DNA of 64,000 nt from Typhlomys cinereus (GCA_023101885.1 JALPQD010000933.1:62001-126000); one strand, 5' to 3'. Positions 1 to 10,189 are shown, counted from the first letter of the stretch. A program made the numbers and translations. Notes: a model not told the origin generated them from the sequence alone.

Positions 1-600
1 CCAGTGACATTTTTTATTGACTTTCTTCTTTTTTGAACTCACGAAGCTCTGCTTATAGCATTCAAGGACTTCATTAACATGTAGTTCCAAACTCTTCCGC
101 ATTCTTTCCACAGATCAATTCCAAAGGCCAATGAAGCTCTTAATCACATTATGTACAGAAAGAACTATTTCTGTGTACCAATTTTGTGGTAGTTACTTTT
201 CTTCTTGTCATCCAGTATAGGACAAAAAGCATCTTGGGCCAGGGATTCAAATTGATTTGGAGACTATCGATTAGTTATATCATTTGAGGTATTACTAGGA
301 ACATACAAATTGGGGAGAATAAATTGGGACTTCTTCCATATTGAATTGTAAGTCTACTCAATTCTACTGGCTCACCTGAGCCAGTCCACCTTATTCTTAC
401 TAACTAAAGGTTTCTTCCAACCACATTGTCTTCTATGTTCTAGTGACAAAGTTTGAGATTTGTTAAGATCAGTAATGTTTATGGAGATTTTTCCAGTTTG
501 ATTCATGACAGCTAATTTAAACAGTGCAATCAAGAATATTCTGAAACAATTGCAACACAAAGCCAACACGTGCCAGTGTGTCAATGTTCTACCCAAGAGG
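1..600 (-). mobile_element. possible MaLR/ERVL internal fragment
   Basis: Read on the minus strand, parts (around 60-110 and 480-560) resemble the wording of MaLR internal sequence as I recall it, with phrases like agtttggaactacatgttaa. The minus-strand open frame at 372-596 has no recognisable domain. There are no ends or target duplications in view. It could equally be unique sequence. Confidence 0.2.
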
Positions 601-880
601 CACTTCCTGTTGGAAAGCTTACACTTCTCTAAGAGTCATTAAATAATCCATATAATAGCTTAGGAAATTGTATATGCTTTCCCATATGCCCCTTCAGAAA
701 CCAAGTATTTTACTTATGATTGAGTTTAGAAAGCTTTTGAAGCTGGGTGTCTTCAAAGTAAGATCAAGGCATACGTACTGTATTTGCATTTTTCAAATTG
801 TAACTTCCTATACATTTATTAAATAAAGTGTTGTTTTACCATGTGGTTTTTTTTTTTTTTTTAAAGCATCCTGAGGAAAG
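601..880. other. no recognisable feature
   Basis: AT-rich sequence without a repeat or gene I recognise. It contains a run of about 18 T near 847-862, possibly a decayed poly-A tail in antisense. Confidence 0.4.
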
Positions 881-1200
881 AAGCATTTTTTGGTGGGGGA
901 AGGTCTCACAGTTTAAGGTGATACAGTCCACTATGGTGGGGAAAGTATGGCAGCAGGTGGCTCTCTCACGGCAGGAATTTGAGGTTGGGGCCCATCAGAT
1001 TTGGGTCAGGAAGCAGAGATAGGACAGGATGTGAGGTGAACCTATAAACTTCAAGATCTGCTTCTCTCACACATACCCATCTCCTACAGCAAGACTTCAC
1101 TTTCTCCCATCGAATTATTAACCAAATCCAATCTTGCTTAGCTTCCCAGGTCAAATGAGCTTTAGGCACAATCAGAGTGGTATAACAATAGACAGACTTC
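881..1200 (-). mobile_element. rodent LTR-like repeat, antisense
   Basis: The order ctcacagtttaaggtgatac, then cagtccactatggtgg, then ggcagcagg is the antisense reading of a rodent LTR-like family. Other copies in this window are near 1851, 6096, 20364, 43195, 51103 and 62575. Ends are diffuse. In sense orientation this family begins near gtgatggttaatcttgattg, like MLT2-type ERVL LTRs. Confidence 0.45.
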
Positions 1201-1337
1201 AGTTTCTAAAGATTCCATGGCTTCCCTAAACCCCACAAGTGGGGACCAAGTATTCAAACGTGATTCTACAGAGGACATCTCACATTCAAATCATAACACT
1301 TGTTCAAGTATATGTTCAAATATTTAGCATATATTTT

Positions 1338-1387
1338 TTAATTTTTATTATATTATTATTTATTCAATTGTGCGTGTATGCGTGTGT

Positions 1388-1428
<41 letters not shown>

Positions 1429-1638
1429 ACCATGGACGAATTCAGGAACCACCATGGACGCCTCCACCTCCTCCTTGTTTACTCTGCCCTGGGATTCATA
1501 GGCTCCGCCCTACCAGGACCAGAAACGCAGGCCGCCCCCGCTTCCGCCTGGCGTCTATACATGGGGTCTAGGATCCGAACTCAGGACCTTCTGCCTGCAA
1601 GGCAGAGGCTTAACCCCTGAGCCACCTCTCCAGCCCCC
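1338..1638 (-). mobile_element. recent tRNA-derived SINE, full length
   Basis: Full-length copy of the recent SINE family in antisense. At the right end is the complement of a tRNA-like head (ending ctgagccacctctccagccc). Then comes a CpG-bearing body with gaccagaaacgcaggccgcc. A (GT)n stretch and T-rich tail lie at the left. It is flanked by the 10-bp duplication catatatttt at 1328-1337 and 1639-1648. The conserved CpGs suggest a young insertion. Confidence 0.85.
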
Positions 1639-1669
1639 CATATATTTTATTAGTTACTTTTCTCATAAT

Positions 1670-1850
1670 TACTTAAATAATTATATTGAGATATTATCCA
1701 CATGCAAATAAAATTACTAATTTAAAAAGTATATAATTCAGTGATTTCTAATATATTTAAAAAGAAATGGAACCATCACCAAAATCTAACGTTAAAATGT
1801 TTTTTATCATCTCAAAAGAAAACTCTGTACATTCATTTCATCTTTCTGTT
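1670..1850 (-). mobile_element. old L1 3' end, antisense
   Basis: The phrase tattgagatattatccacat, followed by tataattcagtgatttctaa and gaaccatcacc, is the antisense 3' end of mammalian-wide L1 (L1MA/MB type). It is the start of an antisense L1 that can be followed, between insertions, to about 5650 and perhaps 8017. Confidence 0.6.
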
Positions 1851-2272
1851 GTGGAAGAAATACAAATCTTGAACAACTTAGGGGAGCAAGAGGTTTCACC
1901 TTAGTTTCACCTTCATGGTTATTTTCAGCAGCATGGCAGCAGAGTTCATACCAATATCAGGAGCTGAGAGAATGAGCTACACCATATCCACAGGAATTCC
2001 TAAGAAATGAACATACTTTTTCTCTTGCTAGTATGCCAAAGTACTGAATCAACTCTGCATCTTACACATGTGCCTAGGGAATAGTCCTATCTGCTATGGG
2101 CTTGGTTGTCTTTCATCATTTAGATGATCTTACATAGGCCTGCTCAGGGTTTGCTTTAACTGAAGTACCCTTCACAGATGTGCCCAAAAGCTCATCCTTC
2201 AATAGTCAAGTTGGCATCTGCAACTTCATTCCTGATTACTTAAGCCTTTAGAGACTATCAACTTAGTCTGTC
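1851..2272 (-). mobile_element. rodent LTR-like repeat, antisense, diverged
   Basis: Diverged antisense copy of the LTR family seen at 6096 and 62575. It shares gcctgctcagggtttgctt, then acagatgtgcccaaaagctc, then caatagtcaagttggca near its right end. It lies between two pieces of the antisense L1, so it inserted into that L1. Confidence 0.5.
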
Positions 2273-2395
2273 TCTATAGATTTGCCCTTCTGGATGTTTA
2301 TTATGACTAGAGTCATGTAATAAATAAGTAGCTTTCATATTGCTTCTTTCACTAGTACAATGTCTTCAAAATTCATCTATTATCAGTACTTCATA
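2273..2395 (-). mobile_element. old L1, antisense (continued)
   Basis: The words tctatagatttgcccttctg, then atgtaataaataagtagctt, then gcttctttcactagtacaat follow the antisense L1 3' UTR/ORF2 end. It continues the fragment ending at 1850. Confidence 0.55.
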
Positions 2396-2702
2396 CTTCT
2401 CTCTGTGTGTGATGTATACATGTATGCAGACATGTGTATCTGAGTGTTCTTGCCAATACATCTGTGTGCGGAGGCCAAAGGGAAAGGTGGATGTCTCCCT
2501 CAATCACTCTCACTGGACTTGAAACTCACTAATTTGACTTGATTCGCTGGTCAACACACCCCAGGAATCCCCCTGTCTCTGCTTCTGAGATTACAGACAT
2601 GCACTGACACAACTAGTTTTTACAAGGGTACCTGGGATTCAGATTCAGGTCCTTATGCATATGTGGCGAGTACTTTACCAATTGAATCATCTCCCCAGTC
2701 CC
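2396..2702 (-). mobile_element. B4-like SINE, antisense
   Basis: Reading left to right it has the (TG)-rich tail, ggaggccaaagg, a diverged Alu/B1-like middle (cccctgtctctgcttctgag, attacagacatgcactgac) and the complement of a tRNA-like head ending gaatcatctccccagtccc. This is the B4 (tRNA plus B1) layout. It interrupts the antisense L1. Confidence 0.6.
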
Positions 2703-3220
2703 ACAAGTTCTTTCTATATGATGTATACTAGATTTTTATCATATATATGATTTCCAAATATTTTCTTCTATAAGTTGTGTTTTCCTGGCTGGAAAGGAAA
2801 GAGTATGAAGCAGGAGAGGAGAGGGAATAGGATTGGATAGTAAGGGATGAAAACACATATATTTATCACATTATGTATGAAAGTTTCAAAAAATAAAAAA
2901 TAAGGTGTCTTTTCATTTTCTCCACGTGCAAAATTTTTAATTTTGATGATGTATATTTCTTTATATTTTCCTTGATCATTAGTACTTTTGGTCTCATAGT
3001 GAAAATCAGTTAATCCAAGGACACACGGATTTATATCTATATCTCCCTATAAAAGTTTTGTAGTTTATGTTATATTTAGATCTGTGATCTATTTTGTTTT
3101 TATGTATGAAAGAAAAAAATCAATTTTATTTTTTTGCAGGTTATTTTTCCATTTTTCCTAGCAGCATTCCTTGGAAAAACTGTTCTCTCCCTTCATTGAC
3201 TATAAACAGTATTGTTTTAA
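2703..3220 (-). mobile_element. old L1, antisense (continued)
   Basis: The phrases agttctttctatatgatgta, gatttccaaatattttcttc and ttttaattttgatgatgtat match antisense L1 order. The piece is split at 2785-2903 by a short sense L1 tail and ends at the target duplication of the next SINE. Confidence 0.6.
2785..2903 (+). mobile_element. short 5'-truncated L1 3' tail
   Basis: About 119 bp: a purine-rich ggaaagagtatgaagcagga segment, then tatgtatgaaagtttcaaaa and an A-rich tail. This resembles rodent L1 3' ends. Flanks aagttgtgttttc (2772-2784) and aaggtgtcttttc (2904-2916) match at 11 of 13 positions and look like an aged target duplication. Confidence 0.45.
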
Positions 3221-3285
3221 TTAATTAATTAATTAATTAATTAATTAATTAATTCAAGTGTGCATGTGTGTGTATGTGTGTATGT

Positions 3286-3328
<43 letters not shown>

Positions 3329-3534
3329 GAACCACGGGCAAATTCAGGAACCATCATGGACTGCCTCCACCTTGTTTACTCTGCCCAGGGATTCACAGAC
3401 TCCGCCCTACCAGGACCAGAAACGCAGACCACCCTGCTTCCGCCTGGCGTCTATACGTGGGGTCTAGGATCTGAACTCAGGACCTTCCGCCTGCAAGGCA
3501 GAGGCTTAACTCCTGAGCCACCTCTCCAGCCCCC
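3221..3534 (-). mobile_element. recent tRNA-derived SINE, full length
   Basis: Same family as 1338-1638. The left (tail) end has expanded to (AATT)n at about 3217-3254, followed by (GT)n at 3290-3325. The body and head complement follow, to ctctccagcccc. A perfect 17-bp target duplication, aaacagtattgttttaa, lies at 3204-3220 and 3535-3551. That makes it among the best-preserved insertions here. Confidence 0.9.
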
Positions 3535-3551
3535 AAACAGTATTGTTTTAA

Positions 3552-4240
3552 ATGTTCACATTCCATTTGTTACCTATAAATAAAAGTAAAATCGATCTTG
3601 TATCCAGAAAACTTACCAACATTGCTTATTATTTCTGATAGATTTATGTTATATTAAATTTTTCATACATTATTATATTATCTGCAAATAAAGACTTATA
3701 CTTCATTTCTTCTTTATTTCCTATATAGATGCTTTTTACTTTTTTTTTTTTTTTTTTTTTTTTGCTTTATTGCACTGGCTGAATAAGGGCAGACGACCTT
3801 TTTCTTTCCCCTGATCTTAGAGAAAAATGTATCAGTAGTTATAAATGTTAACTGCAGTTTTTGCATAACGCACTTCTTCAAGTTGAAAAAAGTTTCCTTC
3901 TATTCCTAGATCACAGAAAGTTTTTCTTAAAAGTGGCTATTAGATTTTGTTAATTTTTTTCTGTATCTGCTAAGAATATCATTTTTTTAATGTTTTTGCT
4001 TACTGATGTGGCCAGTTACACCGTCTGTTTTTCAAATGTTAAACCCAACTTGCTATGCTGGAATAAATTTCACTTAATCATGAATACATTTTCCTTTTTA
4101 TATATTATTAAATTTATTTGAAGTTTTCCATGCTTATAAAGGATATTGACTACTTAAAAATCCTTTTTCTGCTTTGATCATCAAAGTAATGACTAAAAAG
4201 GCAATGTACCCTTCTTTTCAACTTTACAAAAGAGTTGTGT
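3552..4240 (-). mobile_element. old L1 ORF2 region, antisense
   Basis: Antisense L1 ORF2 wording: agtttccttctattcctag, ttaaacccaacttgctatgc, ggaataaatttcacttaatc. Several frames are broken. A T-rich run of about 23 at 3740-3763 lies inside it. It continues the element split by the SINE at 3221-3534 and is cut by the recent L1 at 4255. Confidence 0.6.
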
Positions 4241-4254
4241 AGAACTGGTGTTAC

Positions 4255-5319
4255 CCTAGAGACACTCAAAGATAAATCTCTGTAATACCTACAGTAATTG
4301 CAAGGATTATGAACAGGAGGGATGGGGTAGGAGGGCCACACCAGAAACAAGGAGAGAGGGGACCATGTTACAGCAGAGAAAATAGGCCTCCATCAAGGAC
4401 TCAAATAAGTAATAAGACATCTGATTAAGTTCACAGACTTTCATTCCTGATCATTTACTACTGAGAGGGTATGATCTCACCAGAAGAGAAGGGCATATAG
4501 TCTGGCAGATAAAAAGTAACCATTTTGCAAATGGGTGATAGACCCCTCCCTCACTGTGGTTTCCTACTTTTATTACATCTACCTTTGAATGTGCTCTTAT
4601 AACAAGACTCTAGTTTAACAGCTTTTTGTCTCTGGCCAGGGGTTGACATACAATGCCCACCAGGATGGAGTGAAGGGCATTGCAGGAGCAGCAAAACTGC
4701 AAAAGAAAATCAACAAACCACAATCCAGAACTTCAGAGACTCTATATCAATCACCTAGAACTAGGCCAGACTAATCTCTCCCCATCCTGAAGCTCAGGGA
4801 CATTTGCGGAAGAGGGGGCAGTAAGAGTGTAAGAGCAAAAGGATGGGAGGAGCAATGATTTGCAAGATACTCCACACAAGTTAGGGCCAAAGCAATCATA
4901 ATAGGACTTTGCATGCCCTGCGCAATGTCCAACACACTATTGACCTCACAAAGTCTAGCATCTGCTAAAGGCACCAAGATCCTTGGAGGCAAGGGATTGG
5001 CAGCCACAGTAGTGTTTCTATGCTTAAGGGGAACACGGGAAAGGGTTCAGGGAAAAGCCACTGGGTCTTTGTACGTCATCGGAGAGGAGGGCCCAGAGGA
5101 GAATCAGGCATGCACAAGAAAGGACTCTCTGGGAATTGGGGCAGGAGGCACTGGGGGATGGGGAGGGAGGGGGGTGGGAAGGGGAGCAGGAGGTACGGGG
5201 GGGGGGGAGGAGGAGGGAGGGAGGGAACTGGTGTACCTATTAAGTTTGTATGAGCTGAAATAATAAAAAATGAAGAAAAAAAAAGAAAAAGAAAATGGTT
5301 TTGTGAAAAAAAAAAAAAA
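4255..5319 (+). mobile_element. recent 5'-truncated L1 (3' UTR) with target duplication
   Basis: A 1.07-kb insertion bounded by the perfect 14-bp duplication agaactggtgttac (4241-4254 and 5320-5333). It holds only L1 3' untranslated sequence. It shares the order of the copy at 29070-29697 (tctctccccatcctgaagct, aagttagggccaaagcaatc, caaagtctagcat). A G-rich purine tract (5150-5225) follows, then acctattaagtttgtatgag and an A-rich tail. A 10-nt non-A stretch (tggttttgtg) near 5296-5305 precedes a final A15, so a second poly-A event is possible. No ORF2 coding remains. Confidence 0.85.
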
Positions 5320-5333
5320 AGAACTGGTGTTAC

Positions 5334-5650
5334 TTTTTAAAATATTTCATGGAATTCACCAGCAAAGTCTTCTGAGCCTGAAATTACCTTTGTAGAATGA
5401 TTGTTAACTACATTCATTCATTCTTCATATTGTTCATTTGCATCTTCATTCTTCTTGCTCTGACCAGTCTGGTCAAAGATTTATTGACTTTTCTAGTCTG
5501 CTATCAGAACCCAGTTTTTTTTAACTTTTTTACTGCTTGTTTCTTTTCTGGCTCCTTGATTTGTGCTCTTATCTTTATTTCCTTCTGCTCTGGGTAGTTT
5601 GCTTGTCTTTTGCTTCTGGCAGAAAATGAAGTCATTTGCTTAATGCTTGT
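5334..5650 (-). mobile_element. old L1 ORF2 region, antisense (continued)
   Basis: Resumes the antisense L1 after the recent insertion: ggaattcaccagcaaagtct, then ctgaccagtctggtcaaaga, then gatttgtgctcttatcttta match the antisense order of L1 ORF2. This shows that the 4255-5319 copy landed inside it. Confidence 0.6.
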
Positions 5651-6625
5651 AATGATATATTTTGCATGACAAATTGATTGGGTTAAAGGATGCCTAGATG
5701 GCTGGTAATATATTATCTCTAAGTGATAATAAGATATAAAATCTAAGTGATAAGTATCTATGATAACTTTTACAAAAGAGATTAGGATTTGAATGAGTAG
5801 ACCGAATGAAGAAGAACAGCCCTAGCAACATGGGAAGGAGTCATCCATCTTGTGAAGAGCCAGAATATAGAATAAAAAGTTGCTGTAAGAGTGAATTTTG
5901 TCTCCCTACTTAACCTAGGATATCCTTCTACACCTGCACTTGGACACTGGCAGTGCTAGTTCTTGAATTCTTGGATTAGGACTTAAATTTACAGCTTTCT
6001 TGGTTCTCAGGTCCTCTGGTTTGGACCAAAACTGTACCAATGTCTTTTACAGGCTTCTATCTTACATGTAGCAGAGCATGGGACTTCTCAGCCTCTCTTT
6101 CAGTTCCCCTGCATGGTTGCTGATATATCACCATCAAACAGCTTAAAGGAACAAGAGGTTTATTCTCTTATGATAGTCCGGTTACAGTTCATAGTCCAGC
6201 TTGACAGGAGAGCATGCACCAACACCAGGGCCAAGGGAAATGCCACACCATGTCTACATAATGGCTGGGAGGGAGACAATCCTTACTTGCCAGACCAGCA
6301 TGTCAGGCCAAGTGTACACAAAGATGCCAGCTTTCTTAACTGGCTTCCTGTATTTTATCCCAGAGCCTAGCCCCATCCACCATGGGCTGGGCCTTTCCCA
6401 TCAGCTAGACAATCTCCTGCAGGTTTGCTCTGGGCTTAACTCAGCCACTGATTCTCTACAAATGTGCCCAGAGCTCAACCCCTCAACTGTTAAGTTGACA
6501 CTTGTGCCTAACTATGACAGCCTCCATGATCATCTGAGCCTGTGCCTTATAACAAATCTGTTGATATATCTGTGTGTGTGTGTGTAAGTTTTATTCTTTG
6601 TATTTCTCTAGAGAACTCCAATTCA
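5650..6625 (+). mobile_element. MLT2-type ERVL LTR, interrupted
   Basis: The body follows MLT2 order: attgattgggttaaaggatg, gcctagatggctggtaa, agattaggatttgaatgagt, aatagagt-like to aataaaa, then ggttctcaggtcctctggtt, gggacttctcagcctc. After the insertion come ctgagcctgtgccttataac, (TG)n and tttctctagagaactcc. It is interrupted at 6096-6517 by an antisense LTR-like element. As a solo LTR it has no coding sequence. Confidence 0.6.
6096..6517 (-). mobile_element. rodent LTR-like element inserted in the MLT2-type LTR
   Basis: Closely matches the copy at 62575-62960 (shared accagggccaagggaa, atccttacttgccagaccag, cccatcagctaga, tctcctgcaggtttgctctg). Both end in aactatgaca. The host LTR word cagcctc occurs at both edges (6089-6095 and 6518-6524), which fits a target duplication and fixes the order of insertion. 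Confidence 0.6.
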
Positions 6626-7088
6626 TCATATACTTCCCTGTGATCCAACTGTACCGTTCCTGGGTAAACATTGGAAGAAATCCAAATCAGCACCTGCACA
6701 TCCATGTTTACTGTGGCTCTAGTCACAATACCAAGATGTCCATCAACAGATGAATGGATAAAAGAAGTGGAATATATACAGAATGGACTTTAATTCAGCC
6801 AAAAACAGAGTGGCATTATGCTATTTGAAAAGAAATTGGATGGAATCAGAGATCATTATGTTAAGTGAAATCAGCCAGATTCAAAAAGACAAATTCTTGT
6901 GTTTTCTGTTATATTAAGAATTTATGTGTGGGGGGGGTGTTATGAAATAGAAGAGGGATTTTTAAGGGAGAGGAAAGGAACTAGTGGGAGGGGAAAAAGG
7001 GAACAAGAAAAAGGGTGTTTGAGGAGTATATATGAAAATGTCATGATGAAACTTACTATTTTATATGCTAATTTTAAGAGACTTTTCT
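6626..7088 (+). mobile_element. L1 ORF2 3' end and 3' UTR, 5'-truncated
   Basis: The words gatgtccatcaacagatgaa, tggataaaagaagtggaata, atgttaagtgaaatcagcca are the C-terminal end of L1 ORF2. The purine-rich rodent-type 3' UTR and cttactattttatatgctaa follow. Frames are broken, so no protein is made. A B4-like SINE abuts its 3' end. Confidence 0.65.
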
Positions 7089-7540
7089 TGGGCTGAGGAA
7101 TTGACTCAGTCAATAAAGTTCTTGATACTAGCATGGGAAACTGAGTTGAGATCCCCAGAACCCATATAAAAAGCTAGGTGTGGTGATACACCCTCTTAAT
7201 CCCACCACTGAGGAGATGGAGACAGGAGGATCACTGGGGCTTACTAGCCAGCCATTCTAGCTGAGCCATTGAGCTCAAGGTTCAGTAAGAGACCCTGTCT
7301 CAAAACAAAACAAAAACAAAACAAAAGATGGAGAAGGGGGAAGAATAGGGGGCAAAGACAACCACTCATTTTGTTCACAAAACCAGAAAAATAAATAAAA
7401 CATAAGTTGGAAAATGATAGAGGAAGACACCTGACATCAAACTTTGGCTTACACACACACACACATGCACACACACGCAGATGAACATATCTACATGCAT
7501 ATGTGCACACACCCACCACATGCATGCAATATACACACAA
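7089..7540 (+). mobile_element. B4-like SINE
   Basis: A tRNA-like head (gggctgaggaattgactcag) is joined to a B1-like body (aagctaggtgtggtgata, aatcccaccactgaggag, ttactagccagccattctag, cagtaagagaccctgtctc). A (CAAAA)n spacer, gaggaagacacctgacatca and a (CA)n tail follow. This is standard B4 order. Confidence 0.65.
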
Positions 7541-7554
7541 AGGAAACCATATTC

Positions 7555-8017
7555 TTCTGTTGCTATGTAGGACATTCTATAAATGTCATTGAGGTTAACC
7601 TGGTTGATAGTGTTATTTATATTTTCTGTATCATTGCTGATTTTCTATTCACTTATTCACTATCAGCTATTATGTTACAAACAATGAAATTCCCAACTAC
7701 AGTTATAGATTTTCCTGTTTCCACTTGACCTGATATGAACTTTTCACTTCTTCAATTTTAATGCTCTATTATTACATGCATATGCACTGAGAATTGCTAT
7801 GCCCACTGGACAAATTAATCATTTCATATCTATATAAATGAACTTATATCAAATAATAAAAGTTTGCTTTGAAATCTACTTTATCTCATACTAATATAGA
7901 CAGACATTCCAAATTTCTGTTAACTAGTCATATCTTTTTTCCATATTATAACTTTTGAATTTTTAAAGATTGATTCTGAGTGATAGAAACATTTGAACTA
8001 AACTTTTCTCCTTTTAG
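7555..8017 (-). mobile_element. old L1 ORF2 5' region, antisense
   Basis: The words acattctataaatgtcattg, aggttaacctggttgatagt, aactacagttatagattttc and aatctactttatctcata are antisense L1 ORF2 upstream of the 5334-5650 piece. It may be the same antisense element with a deletion. It resumes at 8257 beyond the recent L1. Confidence 0.55.
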
Positions 8018-8027
8018 AATTGTTCTT

Positions 8028-8246
8028 GTCGGGGGGAGGAGGAGGGAGAGAGAGAACGGGTGTACCTATTAAGTTTGTATGAGCGAAATAATAATAAAAA
8101 GTTAAAAAAAAAAGAAATAGCTCATCCCATCTGCCTCCTAAATAGGAAAAACTTAGCAGAAACCAGTTTCCCTGACAAAGACTTCATGTGTAAAGAGAGA
8201 AAACCAGAGTTCTCAAGAATAAACATCAATTTTTTAGTGACAAAAA
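8028..8246 (+). mobile_element. L1 3' end with probable 3' transduction
   Basis: A tiny L1 3' end (tcggggggaggagg to gtgtacctattaagtttgta, tgagcgaaataataataaa, about 8030-8103) matches the tails of the L1 copies at 4255 and 29070. It is followed by A10 and then about 130 bp of non-L1 sequence. That sequence carries its own AATAAA (8218-8223), 18 nt before a terminal A7. The 10-bp word aattgttctt flanks the whole unit (8018-8027 and 8247-8256). The simplest reading is read-through past the L1 polyadenylation site and joint retrotransposition. Confidence 0.7.
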
Positions 8247-8424
8247 AATTGTTCTTATTCTCTGACATTTTTCTATGCAAATACAATGATACAATTTAGT
8301 CTTTCCACCCCTTACTACCTCACACCATGCCCCTCTTGTTCCACTTCATATCTTCTTCTTTCCATCCAGATTCCCCACTGTTTTCACATATTTTTCCATG
8401 TTTGAACCTAAAGTTTTTGAGAAA

Positions 8425-8625
8425 TATATTTTATTTATTTGCGATGGAGAGAAGGATTAAGAGAGAGAGTGTGCCAGAGAGCACAGAGATACTATGGTAA
8501 AAAGTCAGAGGTCATTTTGAAAGAAACTTCTTTCCTTCCACCATGCGGGCTTGATAGATAGAACTCAAGTCACCAGATTTGTAAGCAGGCTTCTTACCCT
8601 CTGAGCCATCTCACTGTTTCCATCA
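8425..8625 (-). mobile_element. tRNA-head SINE (B2/B3/B4 group), antisense
   Basis: The right end ccctctgagccatctcactg is the complement of a tRNA-like SINE head. Upstream, ccttccaccatgcgggcttg and gagagtgtgccagag are typical of the B2/B4 group body. A T/A-rich tail is at the left. It is diverged, and the subfamily is not clear. Confidence 0.45.
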
Positions 8626-8639
8626 CTTTCTTTTCTATG

Positions 8640-9300
8640 AGTTTCATTTTGAATTGATTCTATAATTTTGACATTTACTAGTCATTTCTGCTTCGATATC
8701 TAATCTGCTGTTAACTCTATTTGATGTGTTTTGTACGTCATATATATCTGTCATTTCATTTAATTCATTTATCCTCATAAATATCTTTCATGTATGCATT
8801 TAATGATTTCAGCCCATAGAATGTAGTTATAGTAACTGTTTTGATGCCCCTGTTTGCTGATTTTAGAGTCTACATCAGTTCTTATTTGATTTCAATAACT
8901 TGACTTTTGATTTCAGCAAGTCGATTCTACTTTTGGTAATTTTCCTGTTCTGTTCATGCCAGGTAACTTTAAAATGAATGTCAGACATAAGTGATTTCTA
9001 CCTTAATGGGTTCTATTTTCTGTATCTCTATTATCAGTGGGTGTCAATTAGGGATGATTTCTTTTTTAGCCACATGCTTGGTTGTTACAATTGGAGGGTA
9101 CCATCATGCAGAGGATGGACTGTACAATAAAGAATTTTCAGGTCTGAAATTTCACTGAAGTTAAAAAATCCTGTTACAAATAATTTGTTCTAGGTCTTGG
9201 TGAAATTTCTTGGAAAGTGTTTGGTCCTTTCAGTTTTTGCTGTTCAACTTTGTTAAATGAGACAAGAGCAAAGCTAAATCTAGTGTAATTATTCCCCAAT
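8640..9300 (-). mobile_element. old L1 3' UTR, antisense
   Basis: Long AT-rich stretch with antisense L1M 3' UTR wording (aatctgctgttaactctatt, ttcattttgaattgattct, ttttcctgttctgttcatgc). Heavily diverged, so the ends are approximate. Confidence 0.4.
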
Positions 9301-9375
9301 ACTGAAGTAAGACGCTTCTGTGTACTCTACTTTCCTTAAACTGTTCAAGCTGCTGTGAGAAAATACCAAATTCAG

Positions 9376-9630
9376 GGCTGGAGAGGTGGCTCAAAGGTTA
9401 AAACTCTACCTCCCAAGCAAAAGGTCTTGAGTTCAGATTCCAGGTCCAAAACACCAGGCAGAAAAGGCAATGTGGCCTGTACTTCCAGTCCTGGTGGGCA
9501 GAGCCTGGGAAATCCAAAAGCAAAGCAAAAAGGAGGTAGAAGCAATCCAGGATGATTCTCAAAGTCACCCTTGGTCCTCCACAGGGACACATGTGCCCTC
9601 TGATACACATATACACACACAATATTTTAA
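9376..9630 (+). mobile_element. older tRNA-derived SINE with target duplication
   Basis: Sense copy of the older relative of the recent SINE. The head ggctggagaggtggctcaaa is followed by gtcttgagttcagattcca (B-box region), the body (acttccagtcctggtgggca) and an ATA/ACA-rich tail. The host word aaataccaaattcag is repeated at 9361-9375 and 9631-9645. Confidence 0.85.
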
Positions 9631-9779
9631 AAATACCAAATTCAGTGTTAGAAGCAATGGAAATCCTCACTAATCTGGAGACTGGCAGTGTGAAGTCAGA
9701 CTGTCATAGTCCAGTTCTTAGTGAAAGTTTCTGCCTGGTTTGCATATGAGCATCTTGTGTTACATACACCCTCATGTGG

Positions 9780-9905
9780 GCAGGAGGAGAAAGGGAAGAA
9801 AGAGATGGAGGGCTGATGGAGGGAAAGAGGAGGGATGGAAGGGACAGAGCAAAGAGGGGAGAGAGCAAGAGAGAGAGAGAGAGAGAGAGACAGGGAGAGA
9901 GAGAT
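9780..9905 (+). repeat. purine-rich (GA)n tract
   Basis: Almost all A and G on the plus strand, ending in a near-pure (GA)n run at about 9866-9890. Open frames over it are simple-sequence artefacts. Confidence 0.8.
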
Positions 9906-10189
9906 TTTATATCTGTAATCCCATTCATTAGGTCACCTCTCATGACCTAGTCATTCCTCTAAAACTCAACCTCTTAATAGCAATCACCTCAGCGGTTAGA
10001 AAAGCAACGAAGAGATTTAGAAGTGACATAAACATTCAGGCCTAGAACCACTCCAAGCCCAAATCTTAGCTGATTGGGAGCAGCACTAATCCCAACTCCA
10101 TGAGTTCTGAGCACTTTTCCCTTTAACCATTTACAATGGTTCCTCTTCAAACATTAGATAGTTTCTTCCATGTGCTTATGAATCTCCAT

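Larger units (their letters stand above)
9340..10060 (-). mobile_element. MLT1-type MaLR LTR, antisense, interrupted
   Basis: The words gctgctgtgagaaaatacca, ctcactaatctggagactgg, catgacctagtcattcctct, aaaactcaacctcttaatag follow the antisense MLT1 LTR. A SINE (9376-9630) sits inside it, and a (GA)-rich tract at 9780-9905 has grown in it. Confidence 0.55.

Noticed and set aside
3740..3763. Poly-T run as the antisense tail of a separate retrogene
   Set aside because: Antisense L1 wording continues on both sides, so the run lies within that element. No target duplication was found.
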